Assembly: GCA_017163975.1 (NCBI GenBank)
Contig: JAFFSR010000221.1
Coordinates: forward strand, 1,798,001-1,862,000
Source of the DNA: Anastatus disparis
Taxonomy: Eukaryota > Arthropoda > Insecta > Hymenoptera > Eupelmidae
DNA length: 64,000 nt
Direction of reading: 5' to 3'
Both the position numbers and the translations under genes were made by a program. The number at the start of each line of letters is the position of its first letter. Within the stretch, counting starts at the first letter, position 1. Below, in pieces: positions 25,301 to 37,515 of the stretch. Under the pieces are notes generated by a model. That model saw only the letters and a program-made list of their open reading frames with translations, made no database searches and was not told the origin of the DNA.

Positions 25301-27400
25301 TATCTGTCTCTTTCTTGCTCACTTGCTTTTTCTACACATACAAAATCTCTTTCTTGCTTGCTCTTATTATCGCATCTCTCTTCTTTCGGAGAGTAAAGTT
25401 TTTCTCCTACTCCTACATGTATACATCTATCGAGGGATATATGGGACTTTTGCTTATACAGTTTAGTTATAAGCAGTGGAGGTGGAGGTCTTGTATATAT
25501 ATATACGTATGTCTCTTTGGAAAAAAAAGATAAAAAACAAAAAAAAAAGTAAGAAAAAGACAGTGAGAAAGAGAGGACATGTGAGGCGACGATTGAATCT
25601 GTATACATAAAAGCTGCACACATGTGTGCGCATATGCATAAACGCTTTGGAAATGCGCGTGAGAGATAGTACGTATGTAGGAAAAAGTTTAAAAGAAAAG
25701 AGAGAAAAGAAATGTGTGTGCATGCACATATGTATTAATGCGAGAGAAAGATGAAAAAAGAACGCACATATATATATATATAAATTGTTTATTGATGCAA
25801 GAGAAGAAACTACATGCATTTTGTCTTTACCAATTGACTCGTCGGCTTTTATAAATAAGGGAATTAATGTAGATAGAGGCAGAAAAAAAAGCCTTTAAAA
25901 TAACAATCAAATAGAGAGAAAGAAAAACAAGAAGAGCTTTTCCTGTAACCTTAAATACATACGTATATATATACGTACGCGAAGAAGGAAGGAATAATAA
26001 GAGAGAAAGAGGTTTCTTCTTTAAAGCTTCTTTAACTTTTTTCGCACGTACTTTGTATATACATTAAAGGGAGGGTTTTTACTTGGCAGGTTGATTTGGA
26101 TTGACGGACATTCTATAGCTTTCTCTCTCACTCTCTCTCTATCTTACTCTGCTGGTTGTCTTCTTGTCTTATTTTTCTTTTCTTCTTATTTTTTTTGGAC
26201 TTCCTTTTTCTCTATTCGCTTTGGTGGATAAGATAGGTGTGGCTATAATAAGAACAACGTGTTTTTAATGCTTAATGGATTATTGTGATTTTGTTGAATA
26301 AGAAGGGAAGTTGCCGAGATTTTCATTGAACGTATGTAAGGAGATTTTAAATGTTCAATGATAAATTTATTTTATAAATTATGCGAGCTGATAAAATAAA
26401 GCCATTGTTGGTTTTCATTGCTGCATTGTATTTCGTACATTGTAAGAACATTTTTGGTCTTTCTTTTCCTCTTAAAAATAACGAAATTACTATTCAATAA
26501 CTATTTTCAGTATTTCAAAGCTTAAAAAATAATATCAAATTATTAACTAATTTTTAATAATAAATTAAGAATAAATTTCATTAAAATAATTATTTCGTCA
26601 AAATAAAATGCGCGAACAATGAATGACTGGATCAGAAGTCAATGATTAAATTACAAAAGTAGGTCAGCGCCTTGTAATTATGTCGTACGCAAATTAATCA
26701 TGAAAACCGACCGATGAATCATATGATTTTTAAAATTTTCAATTATTCCATTGAACGCTTCATTATCAAAATAAAAAGAAATTTAAAAAGCTAAAACCAC
26801 AGAATCCTGCACGAAATTTTCTGGCGAAATTTCTACGTGAAACTGATAATTCAAACATCCTGAACTATACTAAAACTTAAATTATTATATCATTCACCAT
26901 TGAATTCGAAAGTTTTCTAGATAATCTTTGACTGTTGATTAAAATTAATGCACCGCTAAACAAAATTTCAGGATAAATATCAAACAATGGACCATTTTAT
27001 AATCTCGCGCGATAATTTAATCTAATTTTATATACGCTGATAAGCAAAAGCAAACATTTCTAATTAAAGCCAAACTTCGCTCTCTCTCTCTCTCGCTCTT
27101 CATCTTCTTTGTGCGGACATTATCATTTGAAACTTTTATCAACTCGTGTATATATATATAAGTTAAAAGTTGACCGAAGAAAAAAAAAAGTTAACTGTCG
27201 GTTTCCCATGATTCAGAATTTCGCAAGTCTCGGTATATACATAAAACGAGCTAACGACGAAAAAAAAAAAAAGCAGGCCATGTATCAACTATTATCAAAA
27301 ACCACAAGGTTCCGAGAAAGCCGATGAAGAGAGAAAGAGGATAAAAAGAGGAGAGAAGTAAAGTGCACGTTCGTTCCTGCAATAGAATGGGGAGGGAAGG
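24901..27400. other. Low-complexity, CpG- and (CT)n-rich patch
   Basis: This part differs from its AT-rich surroundings. It has a CGCGCGCGCG cluster near 25087-25098, a TCAGTC that matches the insect initiator consensus at 25125-25130, a (CT)n run at 25267-25292, and many GAGA, (TA)n and TACGTA palindromes to about 26,150. Several overlapping frames exist on both strands but all follow the simple repeats. It could be the promoter or 5' region of a gene whose exons lie elsewhere. No TATA box or downstream promoter element was convincing. Confidence 0.4.
25267..25292. repeat. (CT)n microsatellite
   Basis: About thirteen CT dinucleotides, followed by ATCTATCTTATCTGTCTC, inside the low-complexity patch. 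Confidence 0.9.
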
Positions 27401-30400
27401 AGCGAAGAGGAGAAGAAAAAAATATTCTTTGCTAAACTTTGGACCAAAGTGGTTACGTACGTATAGATATACGTACGAATGTGTATATGGAGCATTTTAT
27501 GCCGAGTATATGAAAATTGTATATTTGAAGCCATGTGTGCACGATGTTTTTGTTTTAAAAACTCTCGCACAATGAATGATTTACAATACTGATAAATTCG
27601 CGAAAGCTTGTTTTACGATTTTTTTTTTTCTCAAAGTTTAAAAAATTTATCATTTACTTGTTAAGGATTGTAAACAATGTATATTGTTATGCACGATGGA
27701 TAAAAACTTTTTTTTAAAACTTTGCAGAAAATTGGTTTTTTTTCTACCTTCTCTTTAAATTTTCATGCATTTTATCAGAAGATTTCTCGAGGCGAAATTG
27801 CGTGGAGAATTTGTAAAACATTATTAAGTTTCTCGTTCATTCATTTTCAAAATAAAGTACTTACTGTAATAATATTTCAAGAAAATTTTTCATCCTGCAA
27901 TATTCTTAAGATCTTTCCTGTACTCTTCTCGACTAGATTGCATAAACAGCATGATATTCACTTAAAATTCAGTTTTTCAAAATATTTAAAGAACATTATA
28001 AACATACGCATAGCTGAAATTTTTTAAGTTTATACCAAAAATCAAATGTTGGAATTTTTTCGTTTTTAAAAGTATCATAATCCAGCATCAATTGTATCAA
28101 CTTACAAAAATAACTCATAATTAAAATCTAAAAAATATTTACTATTATTACACGCACATATTGATTCTTAAACAGTCAAACTAATCTATTAATGCTGTAC
28201 CCGCCATCATTTTTCTCAAACACTCAAATAAAAGTACTTCAATAAAAAAAAGCATAAAAAAAAGATTATAGAATTTCAGAAAAAAAAAATTATAAAATTC
28301 CAGTGTCCCACATTTTTATTTGAACCACCCCATATACCTTTTATGCTTAGCACACAAAATGCCCACATGTGTATGCATCATCAACAGTAACATCCCGCAC
28401 TTACCAAAAATTATATATACGCGTTCCACTACCTGCACAATTTTAAAGCTAACCCCCTTATACGCTAATACGCCTATATGTCTTTAAAAAAGAAAGAGGA
28501 AGAAAGAAAGAGTGAAAAGGAAGCCAATAGGGAGAAAAAGAGAAGAGAGAAAAGAAAGAAGCGAGGCATTTTTCGATAAGCGTTACACATAGTACTTTAA
28601 ACGCCGTGGCAATTTTAAAGGAATGGCTTTTAAATGAAAGTGACCAAGGCTCGCCAAAATATTTCAGAAAATTAAAGCCTTTCAATATCGTTTAGATAAA
28701 AAAGAAGGAAGAAAAAAAAAGACATAAGAACAGCAGCAGCACCGTTGAAAACACGCATATTACGTTCAAGGTGTATATGTGTAACCAAAAATGGAAGATA
28801 AAAAAAAGAACCAAATAAAATTAAAAAAAAAAGAGCTTCTGGTAATGATCGGCACTTTTATGTTTGAAAAAAAAAATGAATTTAAACTCTCGAAAGTTCT
28901 AAAAAAAGAACGTACATATGCGGCTGTTAATGCGATACTTTGTTGTTATGCCATAAGATAAAGAACGTCACAAGTTTTGCAAAGTATTTTATCGTTCGGT
29001 AATATAAAGTTTAAGGTTACGATTGTAAAACGTTTCTCGTCTTGTCTTTTATCGCGCTGGGAATTAGTTTTTGCAAAAAAATTATTTATTTAATATGTCT
29101 AGCTTCATTTCGGCCGGGTTGTTATTTCAATAGCGAGTTTGTACTGCTTTTATTTTGATCGATCGTTAGATATGATTGAATTTTTGTAGTTCTGAATTCA
29201 TTTATTTTCAAAGCTTTTTTTTTCATTATAATTGCTTTTTATCTTCGAGTTTTTTACTTAATGCAGTCAATTAGTACTTAAAACAAATCGTTTACATAAA
29301 TCAAATTAAATGTTATCTGAGAAATGTTTATTTTTAGTATGAAAATTTTTTAAAATAACTATCGACGAGATAACTATAAACCATCAGTGGGTAATAAGTT
29401 TGTTTGAAGAATATACGGATTTATTAACAATAAGTATGGAAATTATGAAATTATGAATGAAGGAATAATACGAATTAATATTATATTTATTGTAGTGATG
29501 AACAAATGAATTTATGTTTGATAAATCATACAATGAGATATATTTTAATTAAGTACTTTTAAAAATGTTCAAAATTACAGTAAAACTAGAGCTATAAATT
29601 AAAATTATATTTACTAAAGCTAAAAAAAATTTCAATTCGTCAATACGTTTCCCTTTTTTTTTCAAAAAATTAGTTTACATCTTTGCGAAATTGAGTCAAT
29701 TCTAAAAGAAGAATATTCAACTTGTCAGTCGCTGGAGTTTCGCAAAATAAAAAAAAAAACAGAAAAAAAAGTTCCTCTTTTTACACATCCCGTTACCGAA
29801 GTCATTCAAAGGAAAAAAGCAAGAAAAAAGGAGGAAGAAAAAGAAATCGTAGAAAAAAAAATTTCAACTGCTGAAGCTGTGTCCGGTTTCCGGAGGCGGG
29901 CAATTTGTCAAGGAAATCATATCAGGCTTGGCATCGAATCGAATGATGTTTTGATGTTCGCGATCATAAAAATTTTCATATCGTATTTTCATCTACTTTA
30001 TATATAAAGTAATTGACATATTTAAATGTTAAAAATATCGAATAGAAAGTTTTAATTGATACAGCGATTAATATAACGATTTTTAAATTCAATAAGTTCT
30101 ATTAATTATATCGTTGCTTTTTTTATAAATACTCAATTTATTATGTTATTTACATTAAAATCTACGTAAGTATATATTTGAGTTAATATTGCCCTAAATA
30201 GTCGAGAAGAAATGAAAAATTTCTTTAAAGAGAAACTTAGCCATGCATAAAGAAAAACAGAAAAAAATATTACTTCTTTAACTAATGACTCAATTTCTTT
30301 AAAGAAATTTTCTTAAAAAACATCAAAATTGTACATCCAATACGTTAGTCTCACAAAATAACACTTAATCTATAAAAAACAATTTGAAAGTACAACAGTA

Positions 30401-32149
30401 ATTGGTAAACAATCAAGAGTTAATTAAAAAAAAACTACTGTTTTAATTTATTTTCCATTACGGTAAAACTATTTATATTTTAATTACTTAATCTCTTTCT
30501 CTCTAAAAAAACAGAAGAAAATGTTACAGTTTCTCTGCTTATCATTTATAGATCTCTTATTGTGCGTGGAGCATCGAACAAAACCTAAAATTACATTCGA
30601 AAAGCCAATTCCATCGTCCGAATTTCCGTTTCCCGCAATTTTAAAGAATAAAAAAAACGGTATTTCAAAATTGTTCTAAAATGAAAATGAAATTACCGCG
30701 CTTATTTATACGCAGATGGAAACAAAACATCGAGCTTGAGAACCAATTTCTTTCTCTCTCTTTTTTCTATCTCTAACGTTAAAAGTTACAAGATATCATC
30801 CTTGATTGGAAGGCATGTATATATACAATACATAAAAGAAGCATAACATAAGTACACATAGTATTTAGAATCGCACGGTTTATAAAGTTTTCGAAGCCTC
30901 TCATTTAACTTGTCTCTCTTGTTCTATCTTGTACTCTAGTATTATAACACTAGGTTTTCTTCTCACGGGCCAATGAAATGTTTTTTTTTTTTTATACTTT
31001 AAATAAAGAGAGAGAAGAATAACTTTTTTTTTCGTCTTCGTTGTGTACTTGTGTACAATTTTTCGAATTTTTTTATTTTCGTTTATGTACACAGTTTTAA
31101 TGCCGTTTGAAAGAAAAGAGAAAAAAAATCTAGCATACTTATAGCAATTTTCTGCGTCCGTAAAGACGACGACGATTAGGCGGCTTTGAAAGTTTGCTAT
31201 ATACAAATATCTTGAGGTTGAATCTTCTTTCTTTGTAATATTTGCAGACGCGCAACGTGCGTATTAGACAAAAGGGGAAAAGAGAAAAATATAATTGGTA
31301 ATTGGGGATTATGCATAAAATCGTTTTTTTTTTTGGCTTTTTTTTTGTGTCTTTTCTTGTTACGTAATTTTAGAAATGCTGCGAGTGCCGTTGACAGTTT
31401 AGAAAGGCAATTTCGTCATTTATATATATACAAAATGATGTTACGTTAATGTTACATTCAATTTATTTTCTAAAGTACATAAATTTTATCGAAGAAATTT
31501 TTATTTCAAACTGCTTGACGTTTTTCAAGAAAAAGATTAAAGCGTATTTTTATTGAATAGCAAAATTCATTTGAAATAATTTTAGATTATTAATTTTTTT
31601 AGTGAAATAATTTCGAATATTGTATTAATCATTTTACAAATAGTTTTAAATTGATACATTTATGAAATAATTATCTGTTATATTTTGCTATAAAAGATGA
31701 AAAAAATTCTATTTTGAATGATAAAAAAAGCAAAATTAGATTGAATAAATGAATGTAGGTATAATAAAAAATGCTACCCTATTATCTCGGCCAAAGTATA
31801 TGGTCGAAAAAAAATCTTCTCGGAACAAGTCAACAACAAGAGCAATTACAACTTTTTTTTTCTCCCTAACGAATAGAAAAAAGAAACAACTAAAGATAAA
31901 AAAAGAAAAAGATAGCAAAAGTTCTCGAAACAAAATCTAGCCATCCATCAAAAAAATTATAACTTTTTCATAAAAAAAAAATAAAATAAAAATAAAAAAA
32001 CTAAAAAGTCTGGTCAAATATCACGAACATCTCTCGTATACACGAAACAATGGGAAGTAACAAACCCAGCCACACTATGATCTGTTTCCTTTTTTTTTCT
32101 CTACTCGCGAAAATTGTCGGGGGCCCAGTGTGTCTGCGCGTGTATTAGT
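27401..32149. other. AT-rich non-coding stretch
   Basis: No supported gene. Purine-rich tracts occur near 28490-28560 and 29740-29860. A 101-codon frame (27722-28027) and others have no signal peptide, motif or repeat that would mark a real protein. Near 28310-28335 the sequence GTGTCCCACATTTTTATTTG followed by CCACCCCATA resembles a transposon end, but no partner end was found. Confidence 0.6.
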
Positions 32150-32316
32150 TATTTAAGCACCTTGGGCGGGAGTCACTTGATTATGTCGAGGGGTATTTGT
32201 AGGAAGAGGGGGATAGAAAAGTCGAGGCCGCGTGAGCGGCCGAGACTATTCTATTCCCCTCTCACTATAAATAATCCGAGACATATCAAGTGACTCTTGG
32301 CCATGGTGCATAAACA
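32150..32316. repeat. Long imperfect inverted repeat (hairpin-forming), GC-richer than surroundings
   Basis: The left arm includes AGTCACTTGATTATGTC and the right arm, on the other strand, AGTCACTTGATATGTC. Pairing continues inward through TATTTGTAG/TATTTATAG, GAGGGGGATAGAA/GAGGGGAATAGAA and GAGGCCG/CTCGGCCG to a centre near 32,234. It extends outward through GCACC(T/A)TGG on both sides. Arms are about 75-80 nt with scattered mismatches and small bulges. It may be a fold-back MITE or a transcribed hairpin; no target duplication is clear. Confidence 0.8.
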
Positions 32317-33799
32317 ATTTTTCGGCTCTGGTGTCCGTATCCGGGCTTTCATCGTATAAAAAATTTCATTTTATTTCATTAATTTTTGTACATTATTTCA
32401 TAAACTTAAAAAATTATTAATTACTTTGAACTATTAAAAATTAAAAAAATTATTACTTAAAAATCATTGATTAATTATATTAATATTACAATTGTTAAAA
32501 ATAGAAAGTGGTTTTCCTTTTTGTATTTTATTTGTTGAAGAATTAGTTGTATTTTTTGACACTTTTTGTGATATATTTTATCATCACAATTATTATCACT
32601 TTCAATATCACTTATATAATTTTTATTTTTATTTAATAACGTGAACATATTTGAAAAATCCATTTTCATGTGTAGAACAGCCAGTACTAACAGCGAATGA
32701 TTTCTGTTCTTACTGCTGATGTTATAGGCACGTGAATACATGCATTTGTTTTCAAAAATGCATGACTCAATAGTTGGTGTGAATGAGAGCTTTGTTTTTC
32801 TCTATATTGTCGCTGTACTTATTAGTGTATGTGGGCGCTTTTGTATCTGCGCAGAGGGGAAATTCTAGCATTATCCCTCCTTTTTTCTTTCTGTTGCACT
32901 TTTTCTGTAGCTTAAATCAATGGGTATCGGGCCTCCTCAACCTTTTCATGAGGATTATGGCCGAGGAGGAATGATTATAGTCAAGGAGCGAGTGATTATA
33001 GTCGGGGAGCGGTCCTCCGACGGAATCAATCTTTTTACATATTTAGCGTGCTCAATACATGAAAGCACGGTTACGGGCACCTCAGCCGAAAATAATCATC
33101 AGTATAGAAGAGAAAAAAAAGTAGAGAAAGAGAGCGAGAGAGAAAATGGAAGAGAGTAAAAAAAGAAATGTAGATACTCGCGGGAGCCGCGGGCTAAACT
33201 GACCGACATGCTACACATATACAGATGCATTTCATATATAGCGGCTCTTAATTTTCCAGGCGTGTATAACAGAGGACACTGACCTTATGTGTCGGTTGAC
33301 GACGACGACAGCTTCTATACGCTATATACACTTTTTTCTTTTTTTTTTCCTGATTTTTTGCCGTCGCTGCCTTTCAATAAGTGCATTACGTATATCACAC
33401 GGTGGAAAATAAAAATTATAATAGATGAATGCAACATGCATACAGACGTGTGTGCACGTCGAGTCGAAGTAATAATGAGTGATTGAATCATTTTGTATAT
33501 AAAGGGTTATTTTTTTTTTTTAATCTTTTCTTCTTTTTTTTAATGTACGTTCAGTTTGAACGTAGCCGTGTGTGTGTGTGTGTGTGTGTGTGTTAGATGT
33601 CGGTCAACAGAATAATTTCTATTGCCATGCCTAACGGTTTCTTACGTTCGATTGTTTCAATTGTTTGATAATTTTTAGTACCACGAGAATGTATAATTAA
33701 TAGCTGATGGATTTTTAATATAGATTGTTATTTTATTCTATTTCAGTACGAGGAAGAACGTTTTACTTTGCGTAATTATGACCTTTTTTTTCTTCTTTT
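32317..33799. other. Non-coding stretch before the receptor array
   Basis: No supported gene. It contains three imperfect copies of a motif around GATTATAGTC...GGAG (32951-33013), a GACGACGAC run near 33299 and a (GT)n run at 33568-33593. The T-rich stretch from about 33,780 leads into the duplicated array. Confidence 0.55.
33568..33593. repeat. (GT)n microsatellite
   Basis: About thirteen GT dinucleotides, roughly 200 bp before the start of the duplicated unit. Confidence 0.9.
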
Positions 33800-34330
33800 T
33801 TTTTCATTTTACTTTTAACGTTTATTGTATTTTTTTTTTTTTTTTTTTTAGATAAGACTTTAGAGAATTTTTTTAACAACGTTTTACTAGCGTTGTTATT
33901 TTTTCTTTTAGTTTTACTTTTTATTGTATTGTATTATAGTTTTTTTTTTAGATAAGACGAAATAACTTGAACAAATGCTACAAAAATTGGAAGTTTTTCC
34001 TTTTTTTCAATATTTATTTATTCCTTTTTTTTAAATTTTATACTATGCATATCGTTGGGTGAGAGGAGTAACGTGCTAAATTTTCTAAAAAATTTCACTC
34101 TATATCTGTAATTAAAATATAGTTTGATATAATAAAAATATGTTTGTTGTTAAATAAAATCTATCTTACTAAAAAATCTGAAATGAGATCTTAAATAATG
34201 TTCAATTGATTTTTTTTTTATTAAATATTTAATACTTAGAGCAAAGCATGCACTTTTGAAATAAAGATTGCATCTTTAGCTTGAAAACTGAAATATTTAA
34301 TATGATTGATTGATTTATTTACTTGACAAT

Positions 34331-34539
34331 TTGATTAATGTTTGACATTTTTAAACTTGAAGTTAAATTTTGCAGTATTAATATTTTTTCTTGGCCTTTA
34401 CTATCGATTTGCTTATTATGGATGGATGAATTTTTAAAGATAACATTTTTGTACGCGTAGGGAAACTTTTTACTGAGATTGCTTGCGTCAGTCTATTTTT
34501 CTTCTTCAGAAGTGAATGCATATACTTAAAACAACAAAA
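34331..34539 (+). promoter_or_regulatory. Conserved leader of IR gene 1
   Basis: About 210 bp here are shared with the DNA before genes 2, 3 and 4: GATTAA(T/C)GTTTGACATTT, TTAAACTTGAAGTTAAATTT, TTATGGATGGATGAATTTTT and GGGAAACTTTTTACTGAGAT. It ends with a pyrimidine tract and TTCTTCAG, 30 bases before the ATG. The CAG could be the acceptor of a 5' UTR intron or sit near the transcription start. It probably holds the promoter, but the homology may simply reflect duplication. Confidence 0.45.
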
Positions 34540-36435
34540 ATGAATCCTAAAAATATTATATTAGGAGTAAGGTGTTTATTAATTATTATTACTGTCGTTG
34601 AGTGTTTTAATAACAACGATATTGTTGAATACGTGATAAAATTCGCTGAAGAAGTTTTAAATATGAACCACATAATTTTATTTACATTTTCAACGCAAGG
34701 TTTTGATTCTTTTATACTCAGACCGTTAGTTGAGAAATTTATAAATATGTTTCCAGTTCTACACGTAAATATCAAAGAAATAATGAATATCACAAATAAT
34801 GAAAAATTATTAGATGTAAAAGAATTAATAAAATTTGAACGTGACGTATTTAAAATTATATTCTTCAATCTTGATCATAATAATCCTAAATCTCTGAGGC
34901 CATTGATATCATTTTTTAAATTTATTCTGAATAATTTGACTGAAGATGGAATGCAACCTCACTATCTTATTTTTATATCGGATCAAAAAAGATTTACATA
35001 TAAACGCTTACTCCAGACTTTATGGAAATCTAAAGTTTTGTTTGTTACTGTAATTGAAATCACTAAAAAAATTAACTTGGGAGTTCACTTACATCAAGTT
35101 CATTCACTAAACTCGGAGCATAATGTACGGATACATCAATATAATCCGTTTAATGCGAGTCATAGTATTGAAAAATTTTCGAAAAGTATTTTATTGTATA
35201 AAAATAAAATGAACAATCTTCATGGATATAGTTTATTAGGAATGGCTTATTTGTTGCAAGATCGAATCGATAAACCAGAAAATGTTTCAAATAAAGATTT
35301 ATGGAATCAAATGGGCGGTATCGAAGTCACACTAACTAAGTTTATAACTGATACAATAAACTGTACGGTTGATTTATCAATAGTAAACAATGAAAATAGG
35401 AAGAAATTAGATGTTCAGTTTAATTCAAACGACATAGATTTTTATGTAAATTTTATATCAATACATTATACTGGTACTGAGAGATATTGCTGTTTTTTTT
35501 ACGATCCCAACACTTCCAAATTAGTAATAAAACAATATACTTTTTATGAAAATGAAATACCTTGGAATTTAATAATATCAGCCGTTTCAATCATCATTAT
35601 GATTGCATTTATTGTCATATTTACACGTTTATTAAAATTTCGTGATAAAGCATGGACAGTATTTAATATAACTATTGTTTCATTTGGATTTTCTGGAACA
35701 GAACCACGAAAAAATATAGATAGATTGATATTTTTATGTTTAATTTTTGTATCAGCAACATATTCCGTAAATTTTTTGGAATTATTATTTGAAATGCAAT
35801 TAAGTCAAAAGAATTTTTTAGATTTTAAATCATTTCAAGATGTAATAGATGCTAATATAACTATTTTTATTGATGCCCGCTATAAAAGCAGCTTTCTATA
35901 CCACGATTTACTGAAAGTTGCCAAGTATGTAAATGTACCAAATAAGAGCATTAGTGCTGCTTTTCATGAAACTATCATCAACACCTGCTTTATTCCAAAT
36001 TATTTAACATCGGTCTATGCTGAGATTTATTCTGAATATCGAAACGATTGGATTTTAAGTCCAATTTCAGAATCTCTTTTCCCTTTATTACATGGTAAGA
36101 TGTTATCACCAAATTCACCTTATTACGAAAGATTTAATATGATAATACATCGAGTAATAGATTCCGGCATTTTTTATTATGTAATCGATAGCCACTGGAA
36201 AAAACGTTACATTTCTTCTAAAAAATATATTAGAAGTCAATACATAGCAAGGCTAAATAAAAAGACTATAAATTACACGAATTTAAATACGGAAACTGAA
36301 CTATTGACAAAAATAGTATACCTTCTTGGATTTGGATATTTAATATCGTTTTCGATTTTTTTATTGGAATTATTATACAATCAATTTCAAATAAAACTGA
36401 AAAATAAGTCATGCAGAGTAAAACATTTTACCTAA
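34540..36435 (+). CDS. Divergent ionotropic receptor (IR), array gene 1
   Basis: The predicted product is a ligand-gated cation channel subunit of the insect ionotropic receptor family, 631 residues, encoded in one exon. The ATG at 34540 is chosen because MNPKN is shared with genes 2 and 4 and starts a good signal peptide (hydrophobic LLIIITVV, likely cut after VEC near residue 23). An in-frame ATG 24 bases upstream exists only in this copy, where the others have ATA. S1-like sequence GGIEVTLTKFITDTINC lies near residues 258-278. M1 (about 341-363) follows IPWNL, a pore segment contains VSFGFSGTEPR, M3 contains SATYSVNFLELLF (about 405-417), the S2 lobe contains SPYYERFNMIIHRVIDSGI, and M4 (about 592-616) contains YLLGFGYLISFSIFLLELL. 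It lacks the large amino-terminal domain of IR8a/IR25a, so it is a tuning subunit and not a co-receptor. Closest copy: gene 3. Ligand unknown. Confidence 0.93.
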   Translation: MNPKNIILGVRCLLIIITVVECFNNNDIVEYVIKFAEEVLNMNHIILFTFSTQGFDSFILRPLVEKFINMFPVLHVNIKEIMNITNNEKLLDVKELIKFERDVFKIIFFNLDHNNPKSLRPLISFFKFILNNLTEDGMQPHYLIFISDQKRFTYKRLLQTLWKSKVLFVTVIEITKKINLGVHLHQVHSLNSEHNVRIHQYNPFNASHSIEKFSKSILLYKNKMNNLHGYSLLGMAYLLQDRIDKPENVSNKDLWNQMGGIEVTLTKFITDTINCTVDLSIVNNENRKKLDVQFNSNDIDFYVNFISIHYTGTERYCCFFYDPNTSKLVIKQYTFYENEIPWNLIISAVSIIIMIAFIVIFTRLLKFRDKAWTVFNITIVSFGFSGTEPRKNIDRLIFLCLIFVSATYSVNFLELLFEMQLSQKNFLDFKSFQDVIDANITIFIDARYKSSFLYHDLLKVAKYVNVPNKSISAAFHETIINTCFIPNYLTSVYAEIYSEYRNDWILSPISESLFPLLHGKMLSPNSPYYERFNMIIHRVIDSGIFYYVIDSHWKKRYISSKKYIRSQYIARLNKKTINYTNLNTETELLTKIVYLLGFGYLISFSIFLLELLYNQFQIKLKNKSCRVKHFT

Positions 36436-36912
36436 ATAAAAATTGATTTTTTTGCGACTTACATACAGCACGAATACATGCATTAGAACGTATTTGATTT
36501 TAGTACTTCAAAGATCTTGATTCTTTGTTTGCGAATGAAAATATTGAAAATTTTTGAGTCGTGCTTGATCTATACTTTTTTGTAACTGCTTCTTTTAAAC
36601 TATATAACACTTTAAATAAATTAGATGTTTTTGTTTTTATTAGAATATAACAAGTCAAAACTATTATTCTCTGATTTTTCATACACAAAAATAATTTTTA
36701 ATGATTACACACTTTGTATTGATGAAGAAAATAAAATCAATATTATTGCAATTATTATTGTTTTTTAATTTAATCTTAATACAACTTTCCTTTCTTAAGG
36801 TACTCATGAAGAAAGCCAAAATTTTAGACTCCAACAATTAATATTTCTCTAGTTATAGTCAAGTGAAGAAAATTTCTAAAAAAAGCTTAAAATTGTTTTA
36901 AAATGAAAGCTG
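36436..36912 (+). other. Spacer after gene 1, proximal part
   Basis: AATAAA overlaps the stop codon (36435-36440) and is kept in the same place after genes 3 and 4, so it may serve as the poly(A) signal; another AATAAA lies near 36,729. The DNA matches the spacers after genes 2, 3 and 4 but lacks about 80 bp (ACTAACTAGG block) that are present after genes 3 and 4. No gene. Confidence 0.6.
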
Positions 36913-37083
36913 CCCTGGAAGAAAATTGACCATATCTTAAGTATAATTGCTGGTCAACAAATGTTAAAATGACACTTATCTGGAAATTTTTTTTACATCA
37001 TTTCTAGAATTTCTAGATAAGTGCCACTTTAACATTTGTTGACCAGCAATTATGCCTACAATATGGTCAATTTTCTTCCAGGG
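36913..37083. mobile_element. Palindromic MITE with CCCTGG ends, 2-bp TG target duplication
   Basis: The 171-bp element is almost entirely an inverted repeat. Both arms read CCCTGGAAGAAAATTGACC from the outside and match for about 75 bp with few mismatches, leaving a loop of about 20 bp. TG lies on both sides (36911-36912 and 37084-37085). The spacers after genes 3 and 4 (near 45,575 and 49,528) keep the uninterrupted site AAAGCTGAGCTC, which proves insertion and defines its ends. There is no coding capacity. The superfamily is unassigned; a 2-bp TG duplication is unusual. Confidence 0.9.
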
Positions 37084-37515
37084 TGAGCTCAAATTCTTTT
37101 GAAATAGCAAATTTCAATGTAATGATCAATTTTTTTCTTATTATATTAAGCAATAAAACTTTTTTTACCTTAAGTATATATTAAATACAAGACTTTAAAC
37201 CATGAATAATTTTAAAAAATCTCTTCCGGTGCTTAAAATCTTTATATGATTAGTAGAAGACTTGATTGTGTCTAAATTGGTGGTTGCTGCAGGCTTTCTC
37301 AGCCTAGCTTTCTGAAAAATATATAATACTTTAAAAAATTAGAAGTTCCGTTTTTAATAAAATATAATTATTTAAAACCTTTGTCCTGATATTTTTCAAA
37401 GTATACGAAAATATTTTTATTTGTTTCATATTTTGTATAGAAAATATAAAAAAAATTACTGCAACTAATAATGTTTCATTAAAAATTAAAGTGAATGGTA
37501 ATTACTTTTAAACGT

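Noticed and set aside
25157..25819. Cluster of overlapping frames on both strands
   Set aside because: All follow (CT)n and (TA)n repeats; overlapping open frames in several phases are expected in such DNA.
27722..28027. 101-codon frame
   Set aside because: Phe/Lys/Ile-rich, no signal peptide or motif, and not supported by any context.
32475..32741. 88-codon minus-strand frame
   Set aside because: AT-driven composition and no recognisable features.
34506..34868. Minus-strand frames inside the receptor genes (also 39176-39439, 43111-43374, 47064-47327, 39721-39903 and 47609-47791)
   Set aside because: They recur in each copy only because the sense gene is duplicated; they are antisense shadows with no start context or independent support.
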